The notes under the pieces are model-generated. The model had not been told where the DNA came from. It did no database searches and saw only the letters and a list, made by a program, of their open reading frames with translations. Shown one piece after another: positions 27,001 through 34,297 of a stretch of DNA of 64,000 bases. The stretch spans positions 1-64,000 of the forward strand of contig NZ_RQFT01000012.1 in assembly GCF_004769525.1 (NCBI RefSeq), written 5' to 3'. The position numbers and the translations under genes were made by a program. This stretch comes from Leptospira bouyouniensis (GTDB lineage Bacteria; Spirochaetota; Leptospiria; Leptospirales; Leptospiraceae). Every line of letters starts with the position of its first letter. The stretch's first letter is position 1.

Positions 27001-28944
27001 ATTGAGAAAGACGAAGATCCATTTTTACAAGCATATCGATTGGGAAGTTTGTACATTCAGAACTATATGTTCTATGAAGCAGAAAACCAAACGAAAAATC
27101 TTTCTAAGTTAGCAAAATCTCCAAAAGAGAAAAACGTAGTTAAAAATCGAATCTTGGAAATTTACTTTCACAAAGCCTTTGTCTTCGGAGACAAAGAAAT
27201 GTATTTAACACAACTGAGTTCAACATCCGCATATAATTATGGATTTAAAAAAGATTGGAATCAGTTTGATGAAAAAATATTGTCTCGTGATTTTACAAAG
27301 TTTGGTTATTCGGATGCGATTTATGATTCTTATCGTATTAAGTTGTATACATCATGGAAAGAACAACTGCAAACAGGGTATTCTGAAATATTATCATTAA
27401 CTCCTGAATACCTTACAAATGGACAGTCAGTTCTGACAAAATTATCGCATTTAAATCGAACTCTATTTTTCCATATGATACTTCGTTCAATACCGTTCCA
27501 AAAAAACCAAGAAGTAAATTCTTTATTCGAACTACTTTTACAAATGGAACTAAACGAAGGAAGAATTTATCGAGCTTTGTTTTTTCAATTGGAATTCGCA
27601 AAAGCTTTGTACCTTCGTGGGGATTGGGATTTAGCAGAACAAATAGTTTCCAAAATTCAAAAAACTCATTCTGAACTTGGTGATGGTAATAACGATTGGG
27701 TAGAAAAATGGAACGATTTTAAGATAAAACGTGATTATTTGCGAAATCAACCTTCTAAACAATTGATTGGTTCCAATCCATTTTTGAAAATATATGAAAT
27801 TTCAAATTCCAAAAAACCTGAAGAATATGTAACAGTTCTAAATGAGTTTAATAAAAAATATAAAAATGAATACTTGAGCCCTGAATTAAAATTAGAATAT
27901 GAATTTTTGTTCTACTATTTGTTGCAAAAGTGTTTGGAGAAAAATAACTCCGAAAGTTTTTTTGATTTAGCGATCGCAAGAGAGGTGTTTCGATATACTT
28001 CAGAAAGATTTTCAAATCAAAACTTATATGTGAAAAATATCCCATTTTTTGAAAATTATTCAGAACGATTGAAACGAAAAATGTTGGGCAAACAAGAGTT
28101 TCATGGTCTTTTTGATTTGGGAAAAAAAACATATCTCCTCAGTTTTGCTCAAGGGAAATCTTTGGGTAGGGAATTGTTCCCTGATAACAAATTGATTTAT
28201 CGAGAACTTATTCGATATTTCCGTTCGTCAGAATCCGGTGGGCAAGAGGTTATTTTAAGAGAATCTCTCGCTGACAAATATAGAACTAACCTTCGATTGA
28301 ATCAAAAAAATCGACATTATTTGTTCAGTTCGGGAATTCATTCTGTTGTTCCATTTTCGGTTCCAGATACTGAATATTATTCTGTTTCATCCGTATCTGA
28401 CTTTTTGACAAATCCAATCATACGAATGAAAGATATTTCTCCTAAAAAACCAATTGTAACGAATGTTGGTTTCCGATCTTCGATGGAAAATGAAATCAGC
28501 GCAGGTCTGATCCAATGGGAAACAAATGGTTCGAAAGATGGTGATTCTCCTTATAAAGTGCAGTTTTCAGAATTGGGTTGGTGTTCCTTAAATTATTTAT
28601 GTTTTGATGGGAATCCTTTGATTGATACTAAGTTTAAATCAACGAACACAGCAATTATATATGCGAATCAAAAAATTGGACCATCCCTTCAATTCACAAA
28701 CGATTTTAGTGGAATTGCCTATTATATTGGGAAAGAAAACAAGGGATTATTTGTTCTCCATTCAGGTACACAAACTGGAGTTCACAATTTGTATTTCATA
28801 CGTCAGTTTTTGGCAACTGAAGAGTTAGAAAAACCATTACATGTGCGATTGATTGATGGAAAAAATGCTGCCAAATCTTACTCGATTGATGATCGATATT
28901 GGATAGGTTATAAACTTTACACATCCGCTATGATAGATGACTAG
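21004..28944 (+). CDS. Giant TolB-propeller/TPR lipoprotein (2646 aa) with CHAT-like C-terminus
   Basis: The largest gene in the window. The start at 21004 overlaps the previous stop as ATGA; a signal segment ends in FTFNC, a spirochaete-like lipobox. Residues ~40-400 are a TolB/PD40 beta-propeller (SPDGKYLVFVS, SPDGKTIYFIS, SSDGQIIYFIS). Helical TPR-like repeats fill ~400-1590 and ~1860-2340. A separate alpha/beta module occupies ~1600-1845. The last ~280 residues resemble a CHAT protease domain (YLLSFAQGK, SSGIHSVVPF, DRYWIGYKLY), but the catalytic His and Cys motifs are not visible, so it is probably inactive. Ca-loop-like DTNGNGRLDERD (286) and DRNHNQLFDERN (1699) occur. I infer a surface or periplasmic scaffold working with the two genes before it; its function is unknown. 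Confidence 0.8.
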   Translation: MKLIHQVIPYPYIIFFVFTFNCALFQSKVKYTNVNFDYSAISKNYFSPTQSKPFPLTVQRGNNLYSSTTKDGRYLFYATDQKGNFDIWFRDLQSSLVVPITDNSFSETKPAISPDGKYLVFVSEEFDSEGDLILLSIDTDEWIEEYLKGNRFINDHFINLTNKPNKKGEYQKGITDTDPIWSPDGKTIYFISDRFSPGLPNLCSVSFEKPSEIKQITTLGATSPFLSSDGQIIYFISYFEDNKGEVYQIQLSTGDLKRITFDQYLDFTPTIDSRSKNLYYASIRKDTNGNGRLDERDHSLLIKKNLSSGEERILSSGETSNFDVRYSNFNGGSILFSASYYNAINIYFIPENGSIPKQSNIKEQFQYSKSLSPGQSIESYFLALDSVELFYSEDPLYPIYEAQVSLLKYSTYKRFGKNDEANSFLKAYRKKAELEKNNFALVLIKWNEAKQNSTSFNLMNEIRQIPDPKFTTDGEALLYHLYADHLEKEKQNTLSKEFLYRIYQDHPYYHQIDEIKRRLGGFDFNPNSYQLSALYEDMIKSWENEKRIYLGDPNHEFSNDRKRDLRYLLEDVISKITESKNSEMILGFVNSALESPKNQTNKVFHQTLLFIKAKALSDLRRYNESNIVLDSVIPIPIQIDLEPPGKPSVFETRSFMADYKNPILLRANLLKYSNQKAAGNTSDALRNLKIYLEFYDPLLGVDLGADDIKSAFFYFENKAVEFERIGDLLQSSFHYFFNNQNMFLVKTRNLYLDSLYKEYAIYYQRKMVDTIFSYGKKIREEEERALLNQINILNKDNLNVIGNLSSLTSLVTDRELVRNIVNIKDFEKIEVLSGKALNWTELYYKQAVPRARPYLDLATLYGYSYYLINKYVTYESYYYSTGTMTDVRKAEILENFKRAELELRWIIFADPTHYDAYQLLGWLYQYVDLMKLQKDSNSGDVDYDIYESLYKKYFPDKNLEANIELYNQILVFLGEDYSNKKVISDLNLNLGNNYFLLNNYPKANESYRKVEDSSTSLSIKNQFEGYKQEAIYRFNYGKSLIYQGQYKKASEQFSKSIDIYFKNEYYQYVNQYAQEPNSITLSQLNSIRSKLALLFSLRGLSELEVGQYEESIVSFQTAIAYNKDVKFISPINLSNYLAIAFQKSGRFRDSYQMLQLAESDYKNSKESLYSRWKKWSLWNYILGDSVRVIGDGRFPGEFPDDFKYLLTLGVRIENHIEQEEYVSALNEIQVRNQFITSKGLDGTIIGKNILAKSRQVEAQIYQRSHLPIDANQRYRDLVDTLIKNASNKDVEKLFHNYSHSVFVIQESLDTNEESKKLVLKEFFDDLRSWKNRENKGCKQDLDVCETNFRISNPKYDLYYGTGLYYHAIQLSNEQKEFQSILSEAVQILENPGLVDPKLIGLSSDPISRQTRVRVLLNLYSIYMMLGDQIMAEKKWKETTELAYEFRLDEEKFWSNVLRSKWETGKSQNVGKVDPYLKDAFQTYQSNISVRLFSPKFRLENFVELYSEVNLQRSDIQSVVNIWENYRSLELFRDLISAQFEFEDSKLNLYYQDLLKWFKSYKKITNQIVDKTIKREGIKPLIKQEFDEAERLLALINKLKIVSPDRKFFFEPSRQLNNEFFPEWNGYLQHGDSIHSFYFNEGKLIHTQCKKSEELVRCIPNLIQSKSLIQILGKRNEGETLKQYLSLSKQKEKYPSIIFDRNHNQLFDERNERRFKWVTVYGKGNDKFKDSHIRSSVNGNLGILLSDTDYLISKQPLDQQTSLFGDELSQILPFREMFQGSGSEISIVGLNIQNFKTHKQWEKLALLYEILRTKRIQNIVSINEENNNQYSPAKLEDFVKSRSDFFIGNWKPYSISSSNLVDSAKSFIDLGFQNEKTKEINGAYENYYTASTLLDESNELLPSLELKLARLRAEIFPNVSRRSIFRPLWKKYENSPFQNQIRYEFLVSCLSSKDKEDCSYKSSDFIGADRDTFLGALEFYSQLRSGKFKDFRAKDDLRFKIEKDEDPFLQAYRLGSLYIQNYMFYEAENQTKNLSKLAKSPKEKNVVKNRILEIYFHKAFVFGDKEMYLTQLSSTSAYNYGFKKDWNQFDEKILSRDFTKFGYSDAIYDSYRIKLYTSWKEQLQTGYSEILSLTPEYLTNGQSVLTKLSHLNRTLFFHMILRSIPFQKNQEVNSLFELLLQMELNEGRIYRALFFQLEFAKALYLRGDWDLAEQIVSKIQKTHSELGDGNNDWVEKWNDFKIKRDYLRNQPSKQLIGSNPFLKIYEISNSKKPEEYVTVLNEFNKKYKNEYLSPELKLEYEFLFYYLLQKCLEKNNSESFFDLAIAREVFRYTSERFSNQNLYVKNIPFFENYSERLKRKMLGKQEFHGLFDLGKKTYLLSFAQGKSLGRELFPDNKLIYRELIRYFRSSESGGQEVILRESLADKYRTNLRLNQKNRHYLFSSGIHSVVPFSVPDTEYYSVSSVSDFLTNPIIRMKDISPKKPIVTNVGFRSSMENEISAGLIQWETNGSKDGDSPYKVQFSELGWCSLNYLCFDGNPLIDTKFKSTNTAIIYANQKIGPSLQFTNDFSGIAYYIGKENKGLFVLHSGTQTGVHNLYFIRQFLATEELEKPLHVRLIDGKNAAKSYSIDDRYWIGYKLYTSAMIDD

Positions 28945-30026
28945 TTTGTTTTGTTCAAAAATTTTTTTCGCTCAATTTCAGGTAGATCAAAAAGTTTTTT
29001 GACCTCGTCATGAAATTTTGATAAGTCACTATTTGATTTTTCGTAAAGACTCAGAAAACTCACTTCACCTGAGTGGTAACGGAGTGCACCTAAAAAGTCT
29101 TCATTGTTCCAATTACGTGCTAAAAATTCTTTAGATTTTTCTTCAGGGACTAATTTATCTTCAATGACTTTTGATTTAAATTGTAAAATTATAGATTCTT
29201 TTAAATTTTGTTTTGTAGTGATGTCTTTATCACTTTCATAAACCTCTTTCAATCGATCCGCAAAATGTTTAAGTAGTTTGATTGTTGTTTCTCTTTTTGA
29301 TTTTTCCTTTTTGAACTTTTCCAGATGAGGACTATTTTTTCCTTCTTTTTTTGTATAAAATCGTTCGGTTCCTATTTCTTCAACAAAACTAGCATAAGAT
29401 TCATTTAAGGTTGTGTCACCTGGAAGGTAAACGGTCGCATGTGCCATTTCATGGATGACGAGCCCCACCAAACGATGGTCAGGCCAATTTAGCTGAGGAG
29501 ATAAAACTGGATCAGAAAACCAACCTAGAGTAGAATATCCTCCAATGGCACGAACACGAGTGTCATAACCTTTGTTTTTAAGTTCGGTTTCTAATTCAAT
29601 TGCCATTTCCTTATCAAAATATCCTTTGTAAGGAACTGTGCCTGCAATGGGAAACCACCAAGTATATGATTTTAATGCCAAAGATTCCGATGCACTGACA
29701 TTCCAACCAATTTCGTCTCGATCAAGTTTTGTAAAATATTCGAATCCACCTTTTTCATTTAGCGAGAGTTCTTCGATCGCAAATTTTCTTACCTCTCGAA
29801 TTAATTTGAGTTTATCTTTTGTTTTAGAATCGATATCTGGTTTGTTTAATACTTGTTCAATTTTCTCTCTGCCTAAAATGATCGCAGATTGTTCCTTTCC
29901 TAAATGGTATAGATATGGCAAACACCCAGTAAGAGCCATAGGAAAGTAGACCATTGTCATTAAGGTTCTTATCTTTTTCGTTCGACACAGAAGGGGAATC
30001 AGCAAAAGTGGAAGGGGTTTTGGCAT
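28941..30026 (-). CDS. Putative aminopeptidase lipoprotein (HEMAH zinc peptidase)
   Basis: 361 residues in this frame. The HExxH motif is HEMAHATVY (His192, Glu193, His196), followed by a downstream Glu-rich NESYASFVEEIGTE that supplies the third ligand. The sequence GWFSDPVLSPQLNW and the lipobox-like ALTGC (Cys35) match the predicted aminopeptidase family Pfam Aminopep (PF10023/DUF2265). The start is uncertain: the first ATG lies only 3 bp from the opposite htrA-like start, and ATGs at residues 23 and 25 would shorten the signal region. It converges on the giant gene with a 4-bp overlap. Confidence 0.8.
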   Translation of the reverse strand: MPKPLPLLLIPLLCRTKKIRTLMTMVYFPMALTGCLPYLYHLGKEQSAIILGREKIEQVLNKPDIDSKTKDKLKLIREVRKFAIEELSLNEKGGFEYFTKLDRDEIGWNVSASESLALKSYTWWFPIAGTVPYKGYFDKEMAIELETELKNKGYDTRVRAIGGYSTLGWFSDPVLSPQLNWPDHRLVGLVIHEMAHATVYLPGDTTLNESYASFVEEIGTERFYTKKEGKNSPHLEKFKKEKSKRETTIKLLKHFADRLKEVYESDKDITTKQNLKESIILQFKSKVIEDKLVPEEKSKEFLARNWNNEDFLGALRYHSGEVSFLSLYEKSNSDLSKFHDEVKKLFDLPEIERKKFLNKTN

Positions 30027-30029
30027 TCT

Positions 30030-31157
30030 ATGGAAAGAAAAAATTCGATTCCACCTGTCGTCTACATTAACTTTGCCTTAGTATTTGTACTTTTGTTTGC
30101 GATATTTTTTCCTGAGATCCGTTCTGCTGTCACAAAACTCTTTTCTTCCCCAAAACCAATTTCGGCAAGTAAACAGAGTCAAGCCATCCAGATTCAATCT
30201 AGTTTTCGAAATGTTTACCGAGAAGCACAACAATTTGTAGTTTCTATTCGGACTAAAAAGACGGAGATGATTTTCCATCCGTATGCGTTTGGTGAAAGTA
30301 GAGAAGATCGGATTTCTTCCATTGGGAGTGGATTCATCATTGATGAACGTGGGTTTGTTGTTACTAACTACCATGTCATAAAAAACGCTGAAATCATTGA
30401 AATCATCATGTCCGATGGTCGTATTTTCCCAGCTCGTTATGTTGGTAGCCACGAAAGGGCTGACATTGCCCTCTTGAAGATTCCAAGTGAAGACAAATTC
30501 ATCCCCGCTTTTCTTGGTAATTCGGACGAAATCGAAGTAGGTGATTGGGCAATCGCCGTTGGATCTCCATACGGATTGGAAAAAACATTCACTGTGGGAG
30601 TGGTCTCTGCCAAATCAAGAGAGGACCTCGACGAAACAGGGCAGACCCACATCCAAACCGATACTGCAATCAATCCTGGGTCAAGCGGTGGGCCACTCCT
30701 GAACATTTATGGAGAGGTCATTGGGATCAACCGAATGATTCGATCCTCGAGCGGTGCAAGCGCCGGGATTGGATTTGCCATTCCTATCAATTATGCCAAA
30801 CGAGTTTTACGCCAAATCGAACAGAACGTTGGCCAAAATATAAAACCTGCTACCCTTGGTGTGATGGCAACGACTCCTCTCCCTGACCATAGACGTTCTT
30901 TGGGAATCCCGAGTGAAGCTGTGGGTGTCCTTGTTTATGACATTGAACCCAATTCCGCCGCTGAAAAAGGGGGGTTGCGCCGGTATGATTTCATCGAAGG
31001 GGCAAATGGACTAATTGTCCGGCATATCAATGACCTTCGGGAACAAGTGGGACTTGTCGGACTTGGAGGCGTCTTACGGTTGAAGATATTAAGGGATACC
31101 CAAGAGATGGAATTATCGATCCCTTTGGTCGAAGCAGCCTACCAAAAAGGCAAATAA
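30030..31157 (+). CDS. HtrA/Deg-type trypsin-like serine protease with PDZ domain
   Basis: 375 residues. An N-terminal membrane anchor (about 9-28) places the protease in the periplasm. The catalytic triad is His115 (TNYHVIK), Asp145 (RADIALLK) and Ser219 (NPGSSGGPL). One PDZ domain follows (about 275-370, LGVMATTP ... IEPNSAAEKGGLRRYD). One PDZ rather than two makes it DegS/HtrA-like. GGAAGGGG lies upstream of the ATG. It probably serves envelope protein quality control. The aminotransferase gene starts 4 bp after its end, beginning a tight four-gene run. Confidence 0.92.
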   Translation: MERKNSIPPVVYINFALVFVLLFAIFFPEIRSAVTKLFSSPKPISASKQSQAIQIQSSFRNVYREAQQFVVSIRTKKTEMIFHPYAFGESREDRISSIGSGFIIDERGFVVTNYHVIKNAEIIEIIMSDGRIFPARYVGSHERADIALLKIPSEDKFIPAFLGNSDEIEVGDWAIAVGSPYGLEKTFTVGVVSAKSREDLDETGQTHIQTDTAINPGSSGGPLLNIYGEVIGINRMIRSSSGASAGIGFAIPINYAKRVLRQIEQNVGQNIKPATLGVMATTPLPDHRRSLGIPSEAVGVLVYDIEPNSAAEKGGLRRYDFIEGANGLIVRHINDLREQVGLVGLGGVLRLKILRDTQEMELSIPLVEAAYQKGK

Positions 31158-31161
31158 TTTT

Positions 31162-32463
31162 ATGAGAAGAAATATAGTCCATTCGGGTGCAGATGCACTC
31201 ATTTACGAAATCCGCCAAATTGTGGCGCTTGCGAAACAAATCGAGGCAATGGGTGTGCCTATCACTTGGGAAAACATCGGTGATCCCATCCAAAAAGGGG
31301 AAAGTATTCCTGTTTGGATGAAGGACATTGTCAGTGGACTTGTGAACCAAAACAAATCTTGGGCCTATACAGCCACCCAAGGGGACGAAACAACACGTAA
31401 ATTTTTAGCTGAAAAAGTAAATGAGAGAGGTGGTGCTCAAATTACTTCTGAAGACATTTTGTTTTTCAATGGACTTGGTGATGCCGTTGCAAAAATTTTT
31501 GGCTTTATGAGAAGAGAGGCAAGGATCCTTGGGCCTTCTCCCGCCTATTCCACGTTATCTTCCGCAGAAGCTGCTCATTCTGGTTACGAACATTTAACAT
31601 ACGAATTAAATCCTAACAATGATTGGATGCCAGATTTAGAAGATATAGAAAACAAAGTAAAATACAATGACTCAATTGCAGGTATTTTACTGATCAATCC
31701 GGACAATCCAACTGGAGCCGTATATCCAAAAGAGGTTATGCGTGAGATTGTTAAAATTTGTGAAAAATATGATATCATCCTAATTTGTGATGAAACTTAT
31801 GCTCATGTAAATTATTCTGAATGGGGTAGTATCCATTTATCGGAAGTAATAGGTGATAAGGTATGTGGATTTGCACTTCGTTCGATTTCAAAGGAATTTC
31901 CTTGGCCAGGTGCAAGATGTGGATGGTTGGAAGTATTTAATCGTAAAAATGATCCAACATTCGAGAGATATATAAAATCATTGTTAGATGCCAAAATGTT
32001 GGAAGTTTGTTCCACAACATTACCTCAGCTCTCTATCCCTTTGGTTTATTCTCATCCTGAATTTTTGAACCATTTGAAATTTAGAAATTTAAAATTCAAA
32101 AAAAGAGCTGAAAAAGCGACTCAGATGTTATCTGGAATTCCAGGTGTCAAAGTAATCCAACCTAAAGGTGCTTTTTATTTAACTGTACTATTTGAAGAAA
32201 ATGCACTGAAACCTCAGATGACATTACCAATTCAAAATGAAAAGGTAAAAAACTTTGTCGCTCCGTTAATGGAAAAAGCAGCTCTTGATCGACGTTTCGT
32301 ATTACACCTATTAGCTTCGGCAGGTATTTGTGTGGTTCCACTTAGTTCCTTTTGTTGTAACCGAAATGGATTTAGGGTGACTTTGTTAGAAGAAGATGAA
32401 ACCAAGTTTGAATGGATTTATAAAACTCTAGCCGAAAATATGAAAAAGTATTTAGAATCTTAA
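31162..32463 (+). CDS. PLP-dependent class I/II aminotransferase
   Basis: 433 residues with the fold-type I pattern: NPDNPTGAVYP, CDETYAHVNYSE, and the PLP-binding Lys in RSISKEFPWPGARCGW. It has the general aspartate/alanine/tyrosine aminotransferase-like layout; the exact amino donor cannot be read from sequence. It begins 4 bp after the protease gene and its stop codon directly abuts the ATG of murI, so these are co-transcribed. A role supplying amino acids for the cell wall is conceivable but only suggested by position. Confidence 0.88.
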   Translation: MRRNIVHSGADALIYEIRQIVALAKQIEAMGVPITWENIGDPIQKGESIPVWMKDIVSGLVNQNKSWAYTATQGDETTRKFLAEKVNERGGAQITSEDILFFNGLGDAVAKIFGFMRREARILGPSPAYSTLSSAEAAHSGYEHLTYELNPNNDWMPDLEDIENKVKYNDSIAGILLINPDNPTGAVYPKEVMREIVKICEKYDIILICDETYAHVNYSEWGSIHLSEVIGDKVCGFALRSISKEFPWPGARCGWLEVFNRKNDPTFERYIKSLLDAKMLEVCSTTLPQLSIPLVYSHPEFLNHLKFRNLKFKKRAEKATQMLSGIPGVKVIQPKGAFYLTVLFEENALKPQMTLPIQNEKVKNFVAPLMEKAALDRRFVLHLLASAGICVVPLSSFCCNRNGFRVTLLEEDETKFEWIYKTLAENMKKYLES

Positions 32464-33276
32464 ATGAATTCTCGCGGCAGATACAAAATAGGTATTTTTG
32501 ATTCAGGATTAGGTGGCCTTTCTGTATTACGTACTTTATGGAAAGAAACATCTAATATCGATTATATTTATTTTGGTGATTTGGTTCATTCACCTTATGG
32601 ACAAAAATCGAAACAAAAAGTCATTGAACTTTCAAAAAATGCTTTTGATTATCTCATCGAAAAAGATTGTGAGGCAGTTTTGTTTGCATGTAATACTGCA
32701 ACCTCAGCGGCTGCGGATTTTTTAAGGAACCAACATTCCATTCCAATTTTTGGAATGGAGCCAGCCATTAAACCTGCGTTAGTCGAGAATCCTGGAGTAA
32801 AAATTGCAGTATTTGCGACTCAATTAACTCTGAAAGAAGAAAAATTTAAAAATTTAGTTTCAGGCCTAACAAAAGGATCTGAAGTTTTGCCAGTTCCATG
32901 TGAAGGATTAGCGAAGCTGATTGATTCTGATCGATGGGAAGATGCATGGGACTTTTTAGATACAAAGATTAAGATGGTTCTGCCAGAAACAGAGATCATT
33001 GTTTTGGGTTGTACTCATTATGTTTTTTTAAGAGAAAGAATCCAATACCATTATCCAAATTTGAAAGTATACGATGGGAATTTTGGTACTTCATTGCATA
33101 TGAAGAAGATACTACAATTACCAGATGGTTCAAAGGAAAATAAAAACCAACTCGATATCTTGTTGAATACATCTGAATCAGATTATGTGCATCTTGCTGG
33201 TAGGATTGCAAAAACAATCACTCCAAATCATACCTTGTCTTTAATTAATACTACTATAGGAAAACTCCATGTCTGA
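32464..33276 (+). CDS. murI: Glutamate racemase
   Basis: 270 residues. It interconverts L- and D-glutamate for peptidoglycan. The family motifs are complete: IGIFDSGLGGLSVL at the start, catalytic Cys76 in FACNTATS, GMEPAIKPA, and the second catalytic Cys in VLGCTHYVF. Length is normal. It starts immediately after the aminotransferase stop and overlaps purM by 8 bp, so translation of the three is likely coupled. Confidence 0.95.
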   Translation: MNSRGRYKIGIFDSGLGGLSVLRTLWKETSNIDYIYFGDLVHSPYGQKSKQKVIELSKNAFDYLIEKDCEAVLFACNTATSAAADFLRNQHSIPIFGMEPAIKPALVENPGVKIAVFATQLTLKEEKFKNLVSGLTKGSEVLPVPCEGLAKLIDSDRWEDAWDFLDTKIKMVLPETEIIVLGCTHYVFLRERIQYHYPNLKVYDGNFGTSLHMKKILQLPDGSKENKNQLDILLNTSESDYVHLAGRIAKTITPNHTLSLINTTIGKLHV

Positions 33277-34297
33277 CCAAAACAAAGTAACATACAAAGA
33301 TGCAGGAGTTGATACCGAAAAGGGTCAAGAATTTGTAAAAAGAATCAAGGCGAATGTCGCAACCACTCATAATCAGAATGTATTAGGTGGGTTAGGTGGG
33401 TTTGCTGCTTGTTATGATGTTAGTTTTTTAAAATCATATCAGGAACCAATTTTGCTTTCTGGCACTGACGGTGTTGGAACAAAACTCCAAATTGCAAGGG
33501 AACTTGGCATTCATGATACTGTAGGTATAGATCTCGTTGCCATGTGTGTAAATGACATTTTGGTAAATGGTGGTAAACCGTTGTTTTTTCAGGATTACAT
33601 TGCTTGTGGAAAACTACATCTACCTACAATGGAAGCGATTGTTTCTGGAATAGTAAAAGGATGTAGACTAGCCGAATGCGCATTAGTTGGTGGAGAGACT
33701 GCAGAACATCCAGGAGTAATGCCAGATGATGAATATGATTTGGCTGGATTTGTAGTGGGTGTTGTCGAAAAAAACAAAATGATTGATGGTAAAACCATTC
33801 GACCAGGCGACATGATCGTTGGACTCTCCTCTTCGGGGCCACATAGCAATGGATTTTCTCTCATTCGGAAGTTACTTTTGAAAGATGGTAAATTACCCGC
33901 ATCACAAGACCAAATTGATTTTATCAAAAACTTTGTATTTGTTCCCACTAGTATATATGTAAAATCAATTCTATCGCTAATTGAAAAAGTAAACGTAAAA
34001 GGAATGGTTCATATCACAGGTGGTGGGTTTTATGAAAACATACCTCGAGTTTTACCCACAGGCGTTGGAGCTGAAATTTTCTCGCTTCCTGAAACATATG
34101 TGTTCTCTAAACTTGAAAAAGACCATGCATTAGATCGAAATGATATGTATGGTACATTTAATATGGGAATTGGTTACATTATCGTCGTAGAATCAAATCA
34201 AATTGATTCGGTTATGAATGAATTAAATATACTTGGCGAAAAACCATATATCATTGGTAAAACTAATGACACTGGTAAAATTACCATCAAGATGTAA
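33269..34297 (+). CDS. purM: Phosphoribosylformylglycinamidine cyclo-ligase
   Basis: 342 residues. AIR synthetase, the fifth step of purine synthesis. Motifs: GGFAACYD, LLSGTDGVGTKLQIA, AMCVNDILVNGGKPLFFQDY, ALVGGETAEHPGVM, SSGPHSNGFSLIRKL, and HITGGGFYENIPR. Full length. It overlaps murI by 8 bp at its start and the convergent kinase gene by 11 bp at its end. Confidence 0.96.
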   Translation: MSDQNKVTYKDAGVDTEKGQEFVKRIKANVATTHNQNVLGGLGGFAACYDVSFLKSYQEPILLSGTDGVGTKLQIARELGIHDTVGIDLVAMCVNDILVNGGKPLFFQDYIACGKLHLPTMEAIVSGIVKGCRLAECALVGGETAEHPGVMPDDEYDLAGFVVGVVEKNKMIDGKTIRPGDMIVGLSSSGPHSNGFSLIRKLLLKDGKLPASQDQIDFIKNFVFVPTSIYVKSILSLIEKVNVKGMVHITGGGFYENIPRVLPTGVGAEIFSLPETYVFSKLEKDHALDRNDMYGTFNMGIGYIIVVESNQIDSVMNELNILGEKPYIIGKTNDTGKITIKM

